In this document: positions 55,038-64,000 of the stretch, piece by piece
Position numbering within the stretch: the first letter of the stretch is position 1
Layout: each line of letters opens with the position of its first letter
DNA from: Paenibacillus guangzhouensis
GTDB taxonomy: Bacteria; Bacillota; Bacilli; Paenibacillales; Paenibacillaceae
Direction of reading: 5' to 3'
Length of the DNA: 64,000 bases
NCBI RefSeq assembly: GCF_009363075.1
Contig: NZ_CP045293.1
Span: 3,038,001 to 3,102,000, forward strand
The notes under the pieces: model-generated
The model's input: only the letters and a program-made list of their open reading frames with translations
Told to the model about the DNA's origin: nothing
The model's database searches: none
Translations under genes and position numbers: made by a program

Positions 55038-57230
55038 TTAGGATTGAGGCTTCTGAGCGAGTGGAAGGAACAACATGCTGACAGGCAAGTTGCTGCCGGA
55101 CACTGGCGTGAAGAGAATCGTGACAGATTCCTCTGCGCTTCCTGTACGGTAGATGACACTCGCGTCGTTGCTGTTCACCAATGTTCCATTACTCGGTGCT
55201 TCAGTCATCTGACCGTTCACGACGAAGATCCCTTTGTAGATGCCGCCGCGTGGGTTAAATGCGATAAGCGTGTTCGGCGCAACATGGTTCAGTCTGATGG
55301 TGTACATAACACCATAGTTCCCCATATTGATGCTTGGCATGCCGTTCGAGTTATCGACCCCGTTCAGATATAAGTCATCGTTATTATCAGCGAGCGAGAT
55401 GCGGGACGGCTTGTCGCCAACCACTTGGTTCAACTCAATCAGGCGGTTCGCATTCTCATACGTTCCGCGAATATGAATATTATCACGGTTGAGCAGCGTT
55501 AAGCTCGGCAATGTCTTCAGAATGTCTTTGCCACTTTCGACAGCTGCAACTTGATAAGTGACTTCGGAATCCGAGCTCACATCGCCCATCAAGCTAACGA
55601 CATGCCCTGGTTTCATTGCTTGCGCGCTAAGCTCCGTGAAGATCACTTTCGTCTCACCTGGTTGTAGTGTCGTCGTCTGTCCAAGGAATCCGCTATTCAC
55701 GGATTTGAAGTAGCGTTCAACGGACGATTTACCTGTTAGTGATTCATATTCATTCGGTCCAGCAAACCCAACATCCTTCACCGTTACATTCGTCGGCATC
55801 GTGCCTGGATTCGTGACGACAACATACACCTTCAAGTTCTGACTCGATACATTCTTATGGTGAACAAGGAATCTTGCTTCACCTTGAATCGTGTCACGGA
55901 AGACGATGCCTTCTTGGGACAAACTCTCTGGACTGTTACTGCGAAGCAACGTCTGCTGTGAATCCGTAGATGAGAATGGCGCTTTGGCTAGTTCCAAAAT
56001 ATCATTCTTCTGCAATGTAAATTTCTCGCCAATCGGAGTATATAACTTGAAGAAGTCATCATGCAGATACATCGTTTCATTCGTGATGGTAATCGTCTTC
56101 TGGTATTCTCCAACTTGACCAAGACGATCCGTTACGCGTAATGTAATCGTCTTCTCACCTGGCTCGAAATAACCGATCGATTTGTTTAACCATTCCGTTT
56201 TGGTAATTTGTCCTTCATCATCTGTACTCTCATCCTTAAAAGTGATCAATTCACCCATTTTGTACGTATCTTTGTCCGTTGTGAACATCGCCACTGGCGG
56301 CAAGTTCTTCGGTTTGACTTCGATTGTGACCGAGTATGGTTCACTCCATACACCGTTCGCATTCATGACCCAATGCGTGATCGTATGTGTTCCCGGCTCC
56401 GCAAAGATGTTCTCATTGCCTTCCCAGCGGTGCTGTACAATCGCTAGCCCACGTGGGTCTGAGGATTGATCTTTATAAGTAACCGGCGTCTGCTCAGCGA
56501 AAATCTCGCCCGGAGAAACGGTAAAATTCGCAGTTGGTGCAGCGTATAGGTTCAATGTAATTTTCTTTGCAACATTATCAACGGAATAAGGGATGTTTAA
56601 CGCTTTTGTAATCGAAGTAAGCGGAACCATGAATACATCTTTTTGTTGATAGGCGTTACCGCTTGCTTTGTACGATTTACCATTGATCGTATAGGCTGAA
56701 TTATTTGTTTTGAAACGAACTTCCTGCTGCCCACTCTTCAGAATGGTTTCTTTGGTTGCTGAATCATATTTGACAACAAATCCTGCTTGCTCCGCAATCG
56801 AGCGAAGAGCGATGTAGGAGATGCCGTTCGTCACTGTCAAAGGCTGAAGCGCCAATACTTCTTGACCATTACGATACATCTTGTTGCTGTTCATCATCAG
56901 TACCAGTACATCCTCAGATTTTACCGAAGTAACATCTGGGTCAGGTGTCACTGTCCCTGGATTGGTTGGTGTGGTTGGGTTCGTAGGTGTGGTCGGATCC
57001 GTAGGATTCGTCGGATCTACCGTACCATCTGTTTGTTGATTGTTTTCCGTTCCCGGCGCTACGGCCGATCCATCATTTGGCGTGTTTGGTGCCATATCCT
57101 GCGATTTTTGCTGCGTATTATCGCTTTGTGTCGATCCTGGCGTCGTGCTTGCTTCAGCAAAAGCCGGCAAAGCAATGCAGAGCTGAGCGATAATGAATGT
57201 CGATATGAGTGCTGTTTTAAATACTTTCAT
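55038..57230 (-). CDS. Secreted protein with copper-amine-oxidase-N and PKD domains
   Basis: A 730-aa exported protein. Signal peptide 1-28 (LPAFAEAS); a Thr/Pro/Asn repeat linker (about 70-95, DPTNPTDPTTPTNPTT); a copper amine oxidase N-like domain (about 105-232, YIALRSIAEQAGF); two PKD-type Ig-like domains (about 236-395, YKDQSSDPRGL, TFKDESTDDEGQI); and a long C-terminal region of unknown type (about 400-730), beta-rich by eye. It could be a surface or spore-coat adhesion protein. No catalytic motif was found. Confidence 0.75.
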   Translation of the reverse strand: MKVFKTALISTFIIAQLCIALPAFAEASTTPGSTQSDNTQQKSQDMAPNTPNDGSAVAPGTENNQQTDGTVDPTNPTDPTTPTNPTTPTNPGTVTPDPDVTSVKSEDVLVLMMNSNKMYRNGQEVLALQPLTVTNGISYIALRSIAEQAGFVVKYDSATKETILKSGQQEVRFKTNNSAYTINGKSYKASGNAYQQKDVFMVPLTSITKALNIPYSVDNVAKKITLNLYAAPTANFTVSPGEIFAEQTPVTYKDQSSDPRGLAIVQHRWEGNENIFAEPGTHTITHWVMNANGVWSEPYSVTIEVKPKNLPPVAMFTTDKDTYKMGELITFKDESTDDEGQITKTEWLNKSIGYFEPGEKTITLRVTDRLGQVGEYQKTITITNETMYLHDDFFKLYTPIGEKFTLQKNDILELAKAPFSSTDSQQTLLRSNSPESLSQEGIVFRDTIQGEARFLVHHKNVSSQNLKVYVVVTNPGTMPTNVTVKDVGFAGPNEYESLTGKSSVERYFKSVNSGFLGQTTTLQPGETKVIFTELSAQAMKPGHVVSLMGDVSSDSEVTYQVAAVESGKDILKTLPSLTLLNRDNIHIRGTYENANRLIELNQVVGDKPSRISLADNNDDLYLNGVDNSNGMPSINMGNYGVMYTIRLNHVAPNTLIAFNPRGGIYKGIFVVNGQMTEAPSNGTLVNSNDASVIYRTGSAEESVTILFTPVSGSNLPVSMLFLPLAQKPQS

Positions 57231-57346
57231 AAAGAACTCCTTCTACACGTGTCTATATATTTGATGAAGCATCCGCGGCTTCTTTCCAAGTATATAGACG
57301 TTGAAAATTAAAGAAAGTTTCTTGATTGTTAAAATATTATGAAAAA

Positions 57347-57380
57347 AGACCGACATCCGTTGTCCGTAGGATATCGGTCT
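57347..57380 (-). terminator. Terminator of nagZ
   Basis: AAGACCGACATCC pairs with GGATATCGGTCT around a 9-base loop; TTTTTT follows on the minus strand. It lies 18 bp past the stop. Confidence 0.85.
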
Positions 57381-57397
57381 GTAGCCTTTATTATTGC

Positions 57398-59023
57398 CTA
57401 ATTGACAGCCATTCCAAACGAATAATCAGATGAAAGCGTAACCGGAAGGCGGCCCTGTGCAGGAATGTTCCCCGTCAATACTTTGGCTAATGCCCCCATC
57501 GTCATCGGACGATTCTCATAACAGCATACATAACGTTTGACTTCAGGGAACTGATTGAGATCATATGGGTTACGAGTCGACGCAACAGTTAAGTTCACAT
57601 CCGGTCTTGACGCGATTTGTCGAACAATGGCTACTTGCCCTTCATGCAGCTCCGATACGGCGTTATATGTCACAACGACGATTTGCTCGTAATCTGCAGC
57701 ATGCGCTAATGCCGAAGCCACCTCTTCGGAAGTTGGATGCGTGCTTAAGCGCAGTTCCTTCACATTCATCCCCAGTTCAGTAAGAGCAGGCCCAAGTGTG
57801 TATGCTTGCTCAATTGGTTCGTCTACCTCTGTATGATGCCGCACTTCCGGCCAGATCACGAGTGTTGGTGCTGTCGTATCGAATGCCGACTGTCCTTCAT
57901 CCTTCACGACGGTAATACTCTTCTCTGTCAGCTGACGAATCACGGCTTTACTCTCTGGTGTGCCGAATTGCTCCGTAATTTCACCGGTTAGAGGTTGAAT
58001 CTCGGCCATGCGGCGTTTCTCTTTCAGTGTTAGAATTCGCTCGACAGACGTATTAATCTGCTCTTCGGACAAGCGCCCTGAGCGTACAGCTTGCACCAAA
58101 GCCTCGATGGCAGCAACCTGCTCCCCTAACGTATGACTGACGAGGACAATATCTGCACCACCTTCAATGGCCATGACAGCGCCTTCCGCAACGCCGAACT
58201 CTTTGGAAATCGCATGCATTTCAAGGCAATCTGTGACAATAACGCCGTCATACTTGAGCTCGACGCGAAGCAAGTCGTGAAGCACCTTGCGTGATAAGGT
58301 CGCAGGAATTTGATCTGGTTCGAATGCCGGGAACATGACATGAGCAGTCATAATCATATCGACGCCAGCTTGAATCGCTTGAATGAACGGAGCAAGCTCA
58401 AGCTTCATGAGTCGTTCACGATCATGCGGCACGGAAGCGAGCCCATAATGCGAATCTACAGCCGTATCACCATGTCCCGGGAAATGTTTGGCTGTCGCAA
58501 CCACATCCGATGCTTGGTAGCCTTCAATGGTTGCAATACCAAGCTCACTAACAAGCTCTGCACTCTCGCCATAGGAACGAACGCCAATGACAGGGTTCTT
58601 CGGATTATTATTAATATCGAGGCTCGGTGCGAAATTCACATTAATCCCCATCAGACGAAGCTCTTTCGCACAAATGACCGCCGCATCATACGCCAGTTGC
58701 GCATCACGTGAAGCGCCAATGGACATATTGCCTGGAACCAGGGTCACTTGATCATTATCAATCCGTGCGACCATACCGCCCTCTTGGTCGATGCTGATAA
58801 AGAGCGGAATGTCGGAATGCTTCTTATTAAATTGCTGCAATGCATAGGATAGGTCTGCCATTTGCTGAACATGCTTATAGTTGCGACGGAAATAAATGAC
58901 CCCGCCAATATGATGTTTCTCAATCAATTGTTCGATATGCGCATCCGATGTATACGCGTTGAATCCGCAAATCACCATTTGTCCGATTTTTTGTTCTAAT
59001 GATAACGCCGCTAATTTGCTCAT
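57398..59023 (-). CDS. nagZ: GH3 beta-N-acetylhexosaminidase (NagZ type)
   Basis: A 541-aa GH3 hydrolase without a signal peptide, so probably cytosolic. The catalytic barrel has IDQEGGMVARID, FAPSLDINNNPKNPVIGVRSYG, the NagZ loop KHFPGHGDTAVDSHYGL (His/Asp acid-base pair) and the nucleophile in VIVTDCLEMHAI. A second domain (about 380-541) is as in B. subtilis NagZ but shorter. It overlaps the yesN-type gene by 4 bp upstream. It likely cleaves GlcNAc-containing disaccharides taken up by the ABC transporter next door. Confidence 0.9.
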   Translation of the reverse strand: MSKLAALSLEQKIGQMVICGFNAYTSDAHIEQLIEKHHIGGVIYFRRNYKHVQQMADLSYALQQFNKKHSDIPLFISIDQEGGMVARIDNDQVTLVPGNMSIGASRDAQLAYDAAVICAKELRLMGINVNFAPSLDINNNPKNPVIGVRSYGESAELVSELGIATIEGYQASDVVATAKHFPGHGDTAVDSHYGLASVPHDRERLMKLELAPFIQAIQAGVDMIMTAHVMFPAFEPDQIPATLSRKVLHDLLRVELKYDGVIVTDCLEMHAISKEFGVAEGAVMAIEGGADIVLVSHTLGEQVAAIEALVQAVRSGRLSEEQINTSVERILTLKEKRRMAEIQPLTGEITEQFGTPESKAVIRQLTEKSITVVKDEGQSAFDTTAPTLVIWPEVRHHTEVDEPIEQAYTLGPALTELGMNVKELRLSTHPTSEEVASALAHAADYEQIVVVTYNAVSELHEGQVAIVRQIASRPDVNLTVASTRNPYDLNQFPEVKRYVCCYENRPMTMGALAKVLTGNIPAQGRLPVTLSSDYSFGMAVN

Positions 59024-60618
59024 TCTTCCTCCGCCTTTCTCTCCCGATAATCTGAAGGGGTCATGCCTGTGTACTTCTGGAATACTTTGGTGAAATATCT
59101 TCGTTCCATATAGCCAACCAGCGACCCAATCTGAGTAATGCTCTTATCGCTGATTACGAGCAACGACTTTGCGAGTTCCATCCGCTGCTTGGTTAAATAC
59201 TCAACGAAAGTCTCCCCAAAGTAATTTTTGAACAATAGACTAAAATAACTGCAGCTAATGCCCAGGTGATCCGCAATCTCATCAATGCCGATATCCGAAC
59301 CGAGATTACGTTGTATGTAGTCCTTGGCTGAGATCATCAGCAGTTCACTCGACTTCTTGCTCGATGTGACGTCGAGCGCACGGTTCACAAGTTCCGTAAT
59401 GACGACGAGCAGCTCCTTCAGACTCACTTTATACCCGAATTTCGCCCATACCTCTTCCTCTTCCGCAGCGGACAGCACATCCATCTCCCGCATCTCTCGC
59501 AAGAGATGAATCACGATGTAGTAGAAGAATTTCTCTGCCTGCGCAAGCGAGTTGTCTGTGGATACAATCAGACTCGTCTTCAGGACGTGCAAGGATTTCT
59601 CAATTTTTCCGCGGTCACCGTGCCGCAAGCCTGAGACAATCTCTTCGATCAGCTCCCACTGGGAGCCTGTCGGCTCCGTTTGACTCGGTACGCTGTCGCC
59701 GACCGAAATGATCTGTTCCTTCTCAGGGTTCGTAAGTAGATAGCGCTGAATATTCTTATACGATAGCGCAAGCTCACGAATTAAGATAGGACCTCTGTCA
59801 TAACCGACGCTCACAGTCATTTTGATATTATCCTTTACCGCCTTTTGCAGGCAGGCTGCCCACTTCTGAATCTCTTCCTTGCTCACATGGAAGGAATCAT
59901 GGTAGAACTGAATAATGAGGCACCATTCCCCTTCACGTGTCTGCAGTGCCGCATACTTCAAGTGGAATTCTTTGAGCGCATCCTGAAGGACGTTGCTGAC
60001 GGCGAAATTCCACAACTTCCGCTCATTATCATTCCAAGTCACCGATTTCACCGAGTACTGATCTAGATCGACAATCATGACTACATACTCTAAATCCTCG
60101 ATACGTTGATCTTCATGTGAGATGAAATAATTCGCATCGCCATTCGAATACCCCATAAGCACATCGAACATCATTTTCTCATAAGCCAAATCGATCATCT
60201 TGCCCCAGCGGCGCTCAGCCATCTGCTTCTCCATTCGGGACGTCCGTATCATGCCGGCAATCCGTCTCACGACGTCCTCTAGGTTCTCATAATTGATCGG
60301 CTTCGAGATATAGTCGCGTACCCCATGCTGCAAGGCAACACGAGCATATTCGAATTCCTCATACCCCGTGAGCATTAGAACTTCGCATTCTGTATCGATC
60401 TTACGTAACTCTCGCAGGAAGTTCAGTCCATCCATGACAGGCATCCGAATATCACACAGGATCAAATCAGGCTGCTCTTCCTTCACAACCTCAAGCGCTT
60501 CAACACCATTGCGTGCCAAAGCTACGATCTCGATATCCATCTCCTGCCATGGAAGCACCATCTTCAAGTTGTTCAAAATGTGGATTTCATCATCAACGAG
60601 CATCGCTTTTAGCTTCAT
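59020..60618 (-). CDS. YesN-type response regulator, receiver and AraC domains
   Basis: A 532-aa regulator starting at the ATG at 60618 after CAGGTGAAG; the longer ORF reading is in the kinase gene. The receiver has Asp9/Asp10, phospho-acceptor Asp56 in LILCDIRMPVMDG and Lys in ISKPINY. A middle region (about 130-420) is of unclear fold, and the C-terminal AraC HTH pair spans about 430-530 (GIDEIADHLGISCSYFSLLFKNYFGETFVEYL). It overlaps the kinase gene by 26 bp and nagZ by 4 bp. Confidence 0.92.
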   Translation of the reverse strand: MKLKAMLVDDEIHILNNLKMVLPWQEMDIEIVALARNGVEALEVVKEEQPDLILCDIRMPVMDGLNFLRELRKIDTECEVLMLTGYEEFEYARVALQHGVRDYISKPINYENLEDVVRRIAGMIRTSRMEKQMAERRWGKMIDLAYEKMMFDVLMGYSNGDANYFISHEDQRIEDLEYVVMIVDLDQYSVKSVTWNDNERKLWNFAVSNVLQDALKEFHLKYAALQTREGEWCLIIQFYHDSFHVSKEEIQKWAACLQKAVKDNIKMTVSVGYDRGPILIRELALSYKNIQRYLLTNPEKEQIISVGDSVPSQTEPTGSQWELIEEIVSGLRHGDRGKIEKSLHVLKTSLIVSTDNSLAQAEKFFYYIVIHLLREMREMDVLSAAEEEEVWAKFGYKVSLKELLVVITELVNRALDVTSSKKSSELLMISAKDYIQRNLGSDIGIDEIADHLGISCSYFSLLFKNYFGETFVEYLTKQRMELAKSLLVISDKSITQIGSLVGYMERRYFTKVFQKYTGMTPSDYRERKAEEE

Positions 60619-62434
60619 ACACTTCACCTGGCCCATACTTCGGAATTCTGACTCGAATTGTCGTTCCTTGATTTTCTTCTGAACAGATATAGACACCATA
60701 GCGGTATCCGTATTGGATCCGAATGCGGTCCGCCACGCTCCGCAGCCCCAGACCTCGACGTTCATTCATCACGACATCCTGTCCTTCCTGGATAAGGATA
60801 TCATCATTTTTCAAGTACTGGAATTTGCGCAGCTGACGATTCGAGATCCCGATCCCGTTATCTTGAATCGTGATAACAATATCCTCCCCATCGACATGAC
60901 CCGTCACTTGCAGGAAGCCTTGATGCGTGATGCCTTCAAATCCATGCTGGATCGAGTTCTCGACGAGCGGCTGCAGCGTTAACTTCAGAATCATCGAATT
61001 CAATACTTCTCTTGGCATTTGGATATCGAAATTGAATAATTCATCGAATCGAAACTTCTGGATTTCGAGATAGCTTCGGAGATGCTCGATTTCTTGCGAG
61101 ATCATGATCTCTTCTTTATCTTGAATACTAATACGCAAAATATTGCCGAGTCGATAGACCATCTGGCTAACCTTGCGCCCCTCATTCTGAATCGCCAGCA
61201 CATTAATAGACTCAAGTGTATTAAATAAGAAGTGGGGCTTAATCTGCGCTTGCAGTACACGAAGTTCAGCTTGAGCCTTATGCTTCTGCTCCTTCTTCAC
61301 TTCTTCGAGCAAGTTGTTGACCTGAAAGATTAGGCTATTGAAGCCCTTCGATAAAAGATACAACTCATCATTGCCTTCTTCATCCACACGAGCAGATAAA
61401 TCCCCATTCTCTACCCGGCGCATGAAGCGTACAATGCGAATGATCGATTTGGTAATTCGATTCATGAATAACCAGAAGAAGAGGAACGCAGCGAGCAGAC
61501 TGATAAATAGAATTCCAACGACCCATTTTAGGAAAATCCCCATGTCCTGCGACAGCGAGTTCCAAGAAGTCGTTGACACAAGGTACCACTGCTGATCCTT
61601 CAGCTTGTTCATCGAGACGACACTCTCATGTTGATTGAAATCATCCCGATAGCTCTGATAGCTGGAATTGAATTTCATCGGTTTGCCAAGATATTGATTA
61701 ATATTTTCCCCATTATAGCTTTCTTGCGTATCATAGAGAATTAACCCGTCTTCATTCACGAGGAAAAAGCGGGTATCTTCTAAATTTTTACTATAGCGGA
61801 AGTCATTAAAAATGCGCTCAATCTCCCAGTTTTTAATCTGAGTAATTAGCACACCGATATTTTTCATCGTCGTTAATTCTTTGACCATCCGAATCTGCGT
61901 GAAGACAGGATCCGTACCTGTAATCTCTTTATATTCATAGGGACCAACCCATTTCGGCGCCCCGTTCAGTTCAACGACCTCTTGATACAGCGGCTCGCGC
62001 TTGAATCTTGCGAATGGCAAGGCCGTGAAGTTCTCTTTCGTAAAGATCGAAGCAATCGTCGCATCTTTAAGATTGTAGGCAAAGGCAAAGCTAATTGTCG
62101 GATGGCTGAAGAGATTGACCCGAAAATTACGTTGATTCTCATTCAGCTTCAACTGTTTTGCATCAGATAGATCAAGTTCACGGGAATTGACCGCACCGAT
62201 CGCGGTCTGGACCACATTCCCTGCAATCCCGTTCTCCGTGACCTTGTCCATCTCACTAAATACGAATTGAATGTTCTGGCTAATCGCCTTGAGTGAGAAT
62301 TCTGCTTGTTGACTATACCTCTTCTCTATCAAATCAAAAGTGACGAAGTAAGTGATAACCCCTACGAGAACAAGCGGGATAATGATGAGTGTTATAAAAG
62401 CCGTAAATAGTTTGAGTCTTAAATTCATCATCAT
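60593..62434 (-). CDS. YesM-type sensor histidine kinase
   Basis: A 613-aa membrane kinase. TM1 (LFTAFITLIIIPLVLVGVITYF, about 9-30), an extracellular dCache-like sensor (about 31-305), TM2 (FLKWVVGILFISLLAAFLFFWLF), a HAMP domain (about 330-385), His_kinase domain with the phospho-His in QIKPHFLFNTLESINVL, and HATPase (about 500-600, ENSIQHGF, IQDNGIGISNRQ, GLGLRSVADRI). The ATG has three choices in a row (ATGATGATG) after GGAGGAGAG. It probably senses a sugar or wall fragment. Confidence 0.92.
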   Translation of the reverse strand: MMMNLRLKLFTAFITLIIIPLVLVGVITYFVTFDLIEKRYSQQAEFSLKAISQNIQFVFSEMDKVTENGIAGNVVQTAIGAVNSRELDLSDAKQLKLNENQRNFRVNLFSHPTISFAFAYNLKDATIASIFTKENFTALPFARFKREPLYQEVVELNGAPKWVGPYEYKEITGTDPVFTQIRMVKELTTMKNIGVLITQIKNWEIERIFNDFRYSKNLEDTRFFLVNEDGLILYDTQESYNGENINQYLGKPMKFNSSYQSYRDDFNQHESVVSMNKLKDQQWYLVSTTSWNSLSQDMGIFLKWVVGILFISLLAAFLFFWLFMNRITKSIIRIVRFMRRVENGDLSARVDEEGNDELYLLSKGFNSLIFQVNNLLEEVKKEQKHKAQAELRVLQAQIKPHFLFNTLESINVLAIQNEGRKVSQMVYRLGNILRISIQDKEEIMISQEIEHLRSYLEIQKFRFDELFNFDIQMPREVLNSMILKLTLQPLVENSIQHGFEGITHQGFLQVTGHVDGEDIVITIQDNGIGISNRQLRKFQYLKNDDILIQEGQDVVMNERRGLGLRSVADRIRIQYGYRYGVYICSEENQGTTIRVRIPKYGPGEVYEAKSDAR

Positions 62435-62452
62435 AATCCCGCTCTCCTCCGG

Positions 62453-63283
62453 TTACCCCTTCACACTACCAGCTGTAACCCCTTCGATAATCTTCTTTTG
62501 TAATACAGCATAGATGACCATAACCGGTACGACACTATAGACGATACCCGCTGACATCTGTGCATAGTTCGATTGATACGCATCCCGGAACTGCACCATC
62601 CCCGTTGGAAGCGTTCTAAGTTCATCGTTCGAAATGAAGTAATTCGATAGCAAGAACTCATTCCAGTTCCCTAGGAAGTTCACGATAAAGACCGTGACGA
62701 TCGCGGGAATCGTAAGTGGCAACACCATTTTAGCAAAGATACCGCCTACGCTCAACCCGTCCACAACCGCCGCTTCTTCAATTTCAGAAGGGATGGACTT
62801 CATGAACTGCGCCATGATGATGACCGTGAATGGAATCGCATTCGCAACATACGGGATAATGAGCGCCAAATGTGTATTTAGGACATTCATTTTCTGCATC
62901 AATAGATAGATTGGCAGCATCAGAGATGTATTCGGAATCAACATGCCAAGTAGAATCAATTGGAACAACAGCGTACTGATCTTGCCGAACCGCATTCGCG
63001 TCACTGCAAAGGACATCATCGCACCAATGAGAATCGTTACGCAGGATGACAGCACGGCAATGTACAAACTATTTAAGAAATAAACGTTGATCTTCGCATT
63101 GACCCACGCCGTTACGTAGTTGTCCCATACGAAATGCTCTGGTAGACCGAATGGACTTAACGCAATCTCAGAGTTATTGAGTTTGAAGGATGAAAAGATA
63201 ACGAAAAGAAACGGGAACAAAATGATGAGCAAATAGCCCATTAGGACGATGTGGTTAATACTCTTCTTCAATGCTCTCATCAT
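62453..63283 (-). CDS. Sugar ABC transporter permease, MalG type
   Basis: A 276-aa permease with six membrane helices. The EAA loop is EIEEAAVVDGLSVGGIFAKMVLPLTIPAIVTV (about 183-215). It begins at the last base of the other permease gene, a one-base overlap, and ends 19 bp before the kinase gene. Substrate is not visible from the sequence; the neighbours suggest an amino sugar. Confidence 0.9.
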   Translation of the reverse strand: MMRALKKSINHIVLMGYLLIILFPFLFVIFSSFKLNNSEIALSPFGLPEHFVWDNYVTAWVNAKINVYFLNSLYIAVLSSCVTILIGAMMSFAVTRMRFGKISTLLFQLILLGMLIPNTSLMLPIYLLMQKMNVLNTHLALIIPYVANAIPFTVIIMAQFMKSIPSEIEEAAVVDGLSVGGIFAKMVLPLTIPAIVTVFIVNFLGNWNEFLLSNYFISNDELRTLPTGMVQFRDAYQSNYAQMSAGIVYSVVPVMVIYAVLQKKIIEGVTAGSVKG

Positions 63284-64000
63284 TAGTATTCAATCCTTTC
63301 GCTCCGTCTCGCAATCAAGACCTGATACAAGACCGTCAGAATCATTGTAAATACGAAAATGATGACCGAAATCGCATTACCGTATCCATATTTGAAGTTC
63401 GTGATCGCATATTTGATCATATATGTCGCCATAACGTCCGTCGATCCTGCAGGACCGCCTTTTGTCATTACGATAATAATATCCGCTGCCTTCATCGCAC
63501 CTGCGATCGAGAGCATAATAACAACCGATACAACCGGCATGATCAGCGGCATTGTTATTTTCATCGCACGTTGGTACCCTGTCGCGCCATCAATTTCTGC
63601 CGCTTCATCTAGATCTTTAGGAATCGAGAGAATGGCCGCGAGCACCATAATAATGTAGAATCCAGTCCACTGCCATCCATTCGTGATCAAGATCGATAAC
63701 ATGGCAAACTTCGGATCACCTAACCAGTCAATTGCTTCGGCACCGAAGAACCCTAGAATCTTGTTAAATAAACCAACATCATAGTTGTAGATAAAGCCCC
63801 ATAGTATCCCGATGACCGCCGTCGACATCACCGTTGGCATAAATACAGCCGTCTTGTACAAAGATTTAAACCGCTTCACATTCGCTATCATCAAGGAACT
63901 AATGACGATAATAGGAACCTGAATGAAGCAAGAGAAAAGAATAAAATATCCGTTATTCTTCACTGCGTTCCAGAACGTCTCATCGGTTAATGCTTTCGTA
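63283..64000 (-). CDS. Sugar ABC transporter permease, MalF type, 5' end outside window
   Basis: The gene continues past the right edge; the visible 239 codons start with TKALTDETFWNAVKNN and include five membrane helices. The EAA loop DEAAEIDGATGYQRAMKITMPLIMPVV is clear. It pairs with the MalG-type permease downstream. The first helix and the start codon are missing. A substrate-binding protein gene probably lies upstream, outside the window. Confidence 0.9.
   Translation of the reverse strand, partial: TKALTDETFWNAVKNNGYFILFSCFIQVPIIVISSLMIANVKRFKSLYKTAVFMPTVMSTAVIGILWGFIYNYDVGLFNKILGFFGAEAIDWLGDPKFAMLSILITNGWQWTGFYIIMVLAAILSIPKDLDEAAEIDGATGYQRAMKITMPLIMPVVSVVIMLSIAGAMKAADIIIVMTKGGPAGSTDVMATYMIKYAITNFKYGYGNAISVIIFVFTMILTVLYQVLIARRSERIEY

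Overview
The window looks like a chromosomal core segment of a spore-forming Firmicute, most probably Paenibacillus or a close relative. It carries spo0A, spoIVB, recN, argR, the whole spoIIIAA-AH operon, mciZ, prli42 and the yqhO-yqhQ-yqhR-aroQ-yqhT-efp series, in nearly the order known from Bacillus subtilis. MciZ and Prli42 resemble Paenibacillus-type versions. Nearly all genes are on the minus strand, so the text below follows the coordinates but transcription mostly runs right to left. No rRNA, tRNA, CRISPR array, transposase gene or prophage was seen.

1-9.7 kb: an endonuclease Q-type PHP protein (its 3' end lies outside the window), an ADP-ribose pyrophosphatase gene nudF broken by a one-base frameshift, the FtsZ inhibitor gene mciZ, an M20 peptidase (yqjE type), prli42, lipB, a MITE-like repeat, and a branched-chain 2-oxoacid dehydrogenase operon (lpdV-bkdAA-bkdAB-bkdB) with divergent DUF2627.

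9.7-13.9 kb: the least ordinary part. It holds a secreted SH3/NlpC-P60 hydrolase, a 56-aa acidic protein, a coiled-coil/zinc-ribbon protein, a frameshifted unknown gene, a frameshifted small secreted ORF, and an 18-codon sequence resembling the spo0A 3' end, lying just downstream of intact spo0A.

13.9-30 kb: spo0A (sigma-H promoter with 0A boxes), spoIVB, recN, argR, tlyA, dxs, a CorB-like membrane protein, ispA, xseB, xseA, folD, nusB, the DUF2273/AmaP/Asp23 envelope-stress trio, accC and accB.

30-36.3 kb: the spoIIIAA-AH operon, which builds the mother cell-forespore channel, with a well-formed sigma-E promoter and yqhV upstream. 36.3-44.8 kb: comA and comB (sulfolactate synthesis), DUF441, a second MITE-like repeat, aspartate kinase, a small AT-rich gene, efp, yqhT, aroQ, yqhR, yqhQ and a yqhP-position gene. 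44.8-48.1 kb: a patatin-like lipase, a GH10-like secreted hydrolase and mntR.

48.2-54.9 kb: metal homeostasis. The operon znuA-znuC-znuB-ccdA has a consensus sigma-A promoter overlapped by a Zur-box-like sequence; zur and yidD lie on the far side of metG, which has a T-box leader. 55-64 kb: a large secreted PKD/copper-amine-oxidase-N protein, a GH3 beta-N-acetylhexosaminidase, a YesM/YesN two-component pair and two sugar ABC permeases (the last one cut by the window end). These last genes probably form one amino-sugar uptake locus.

I see no clearly new multi-gene system. The best leads are the spo0A-tail remnant with its neighbouring broken ORFs, the MITE-like repeats, the extended MciZ, and the regulatory sites.
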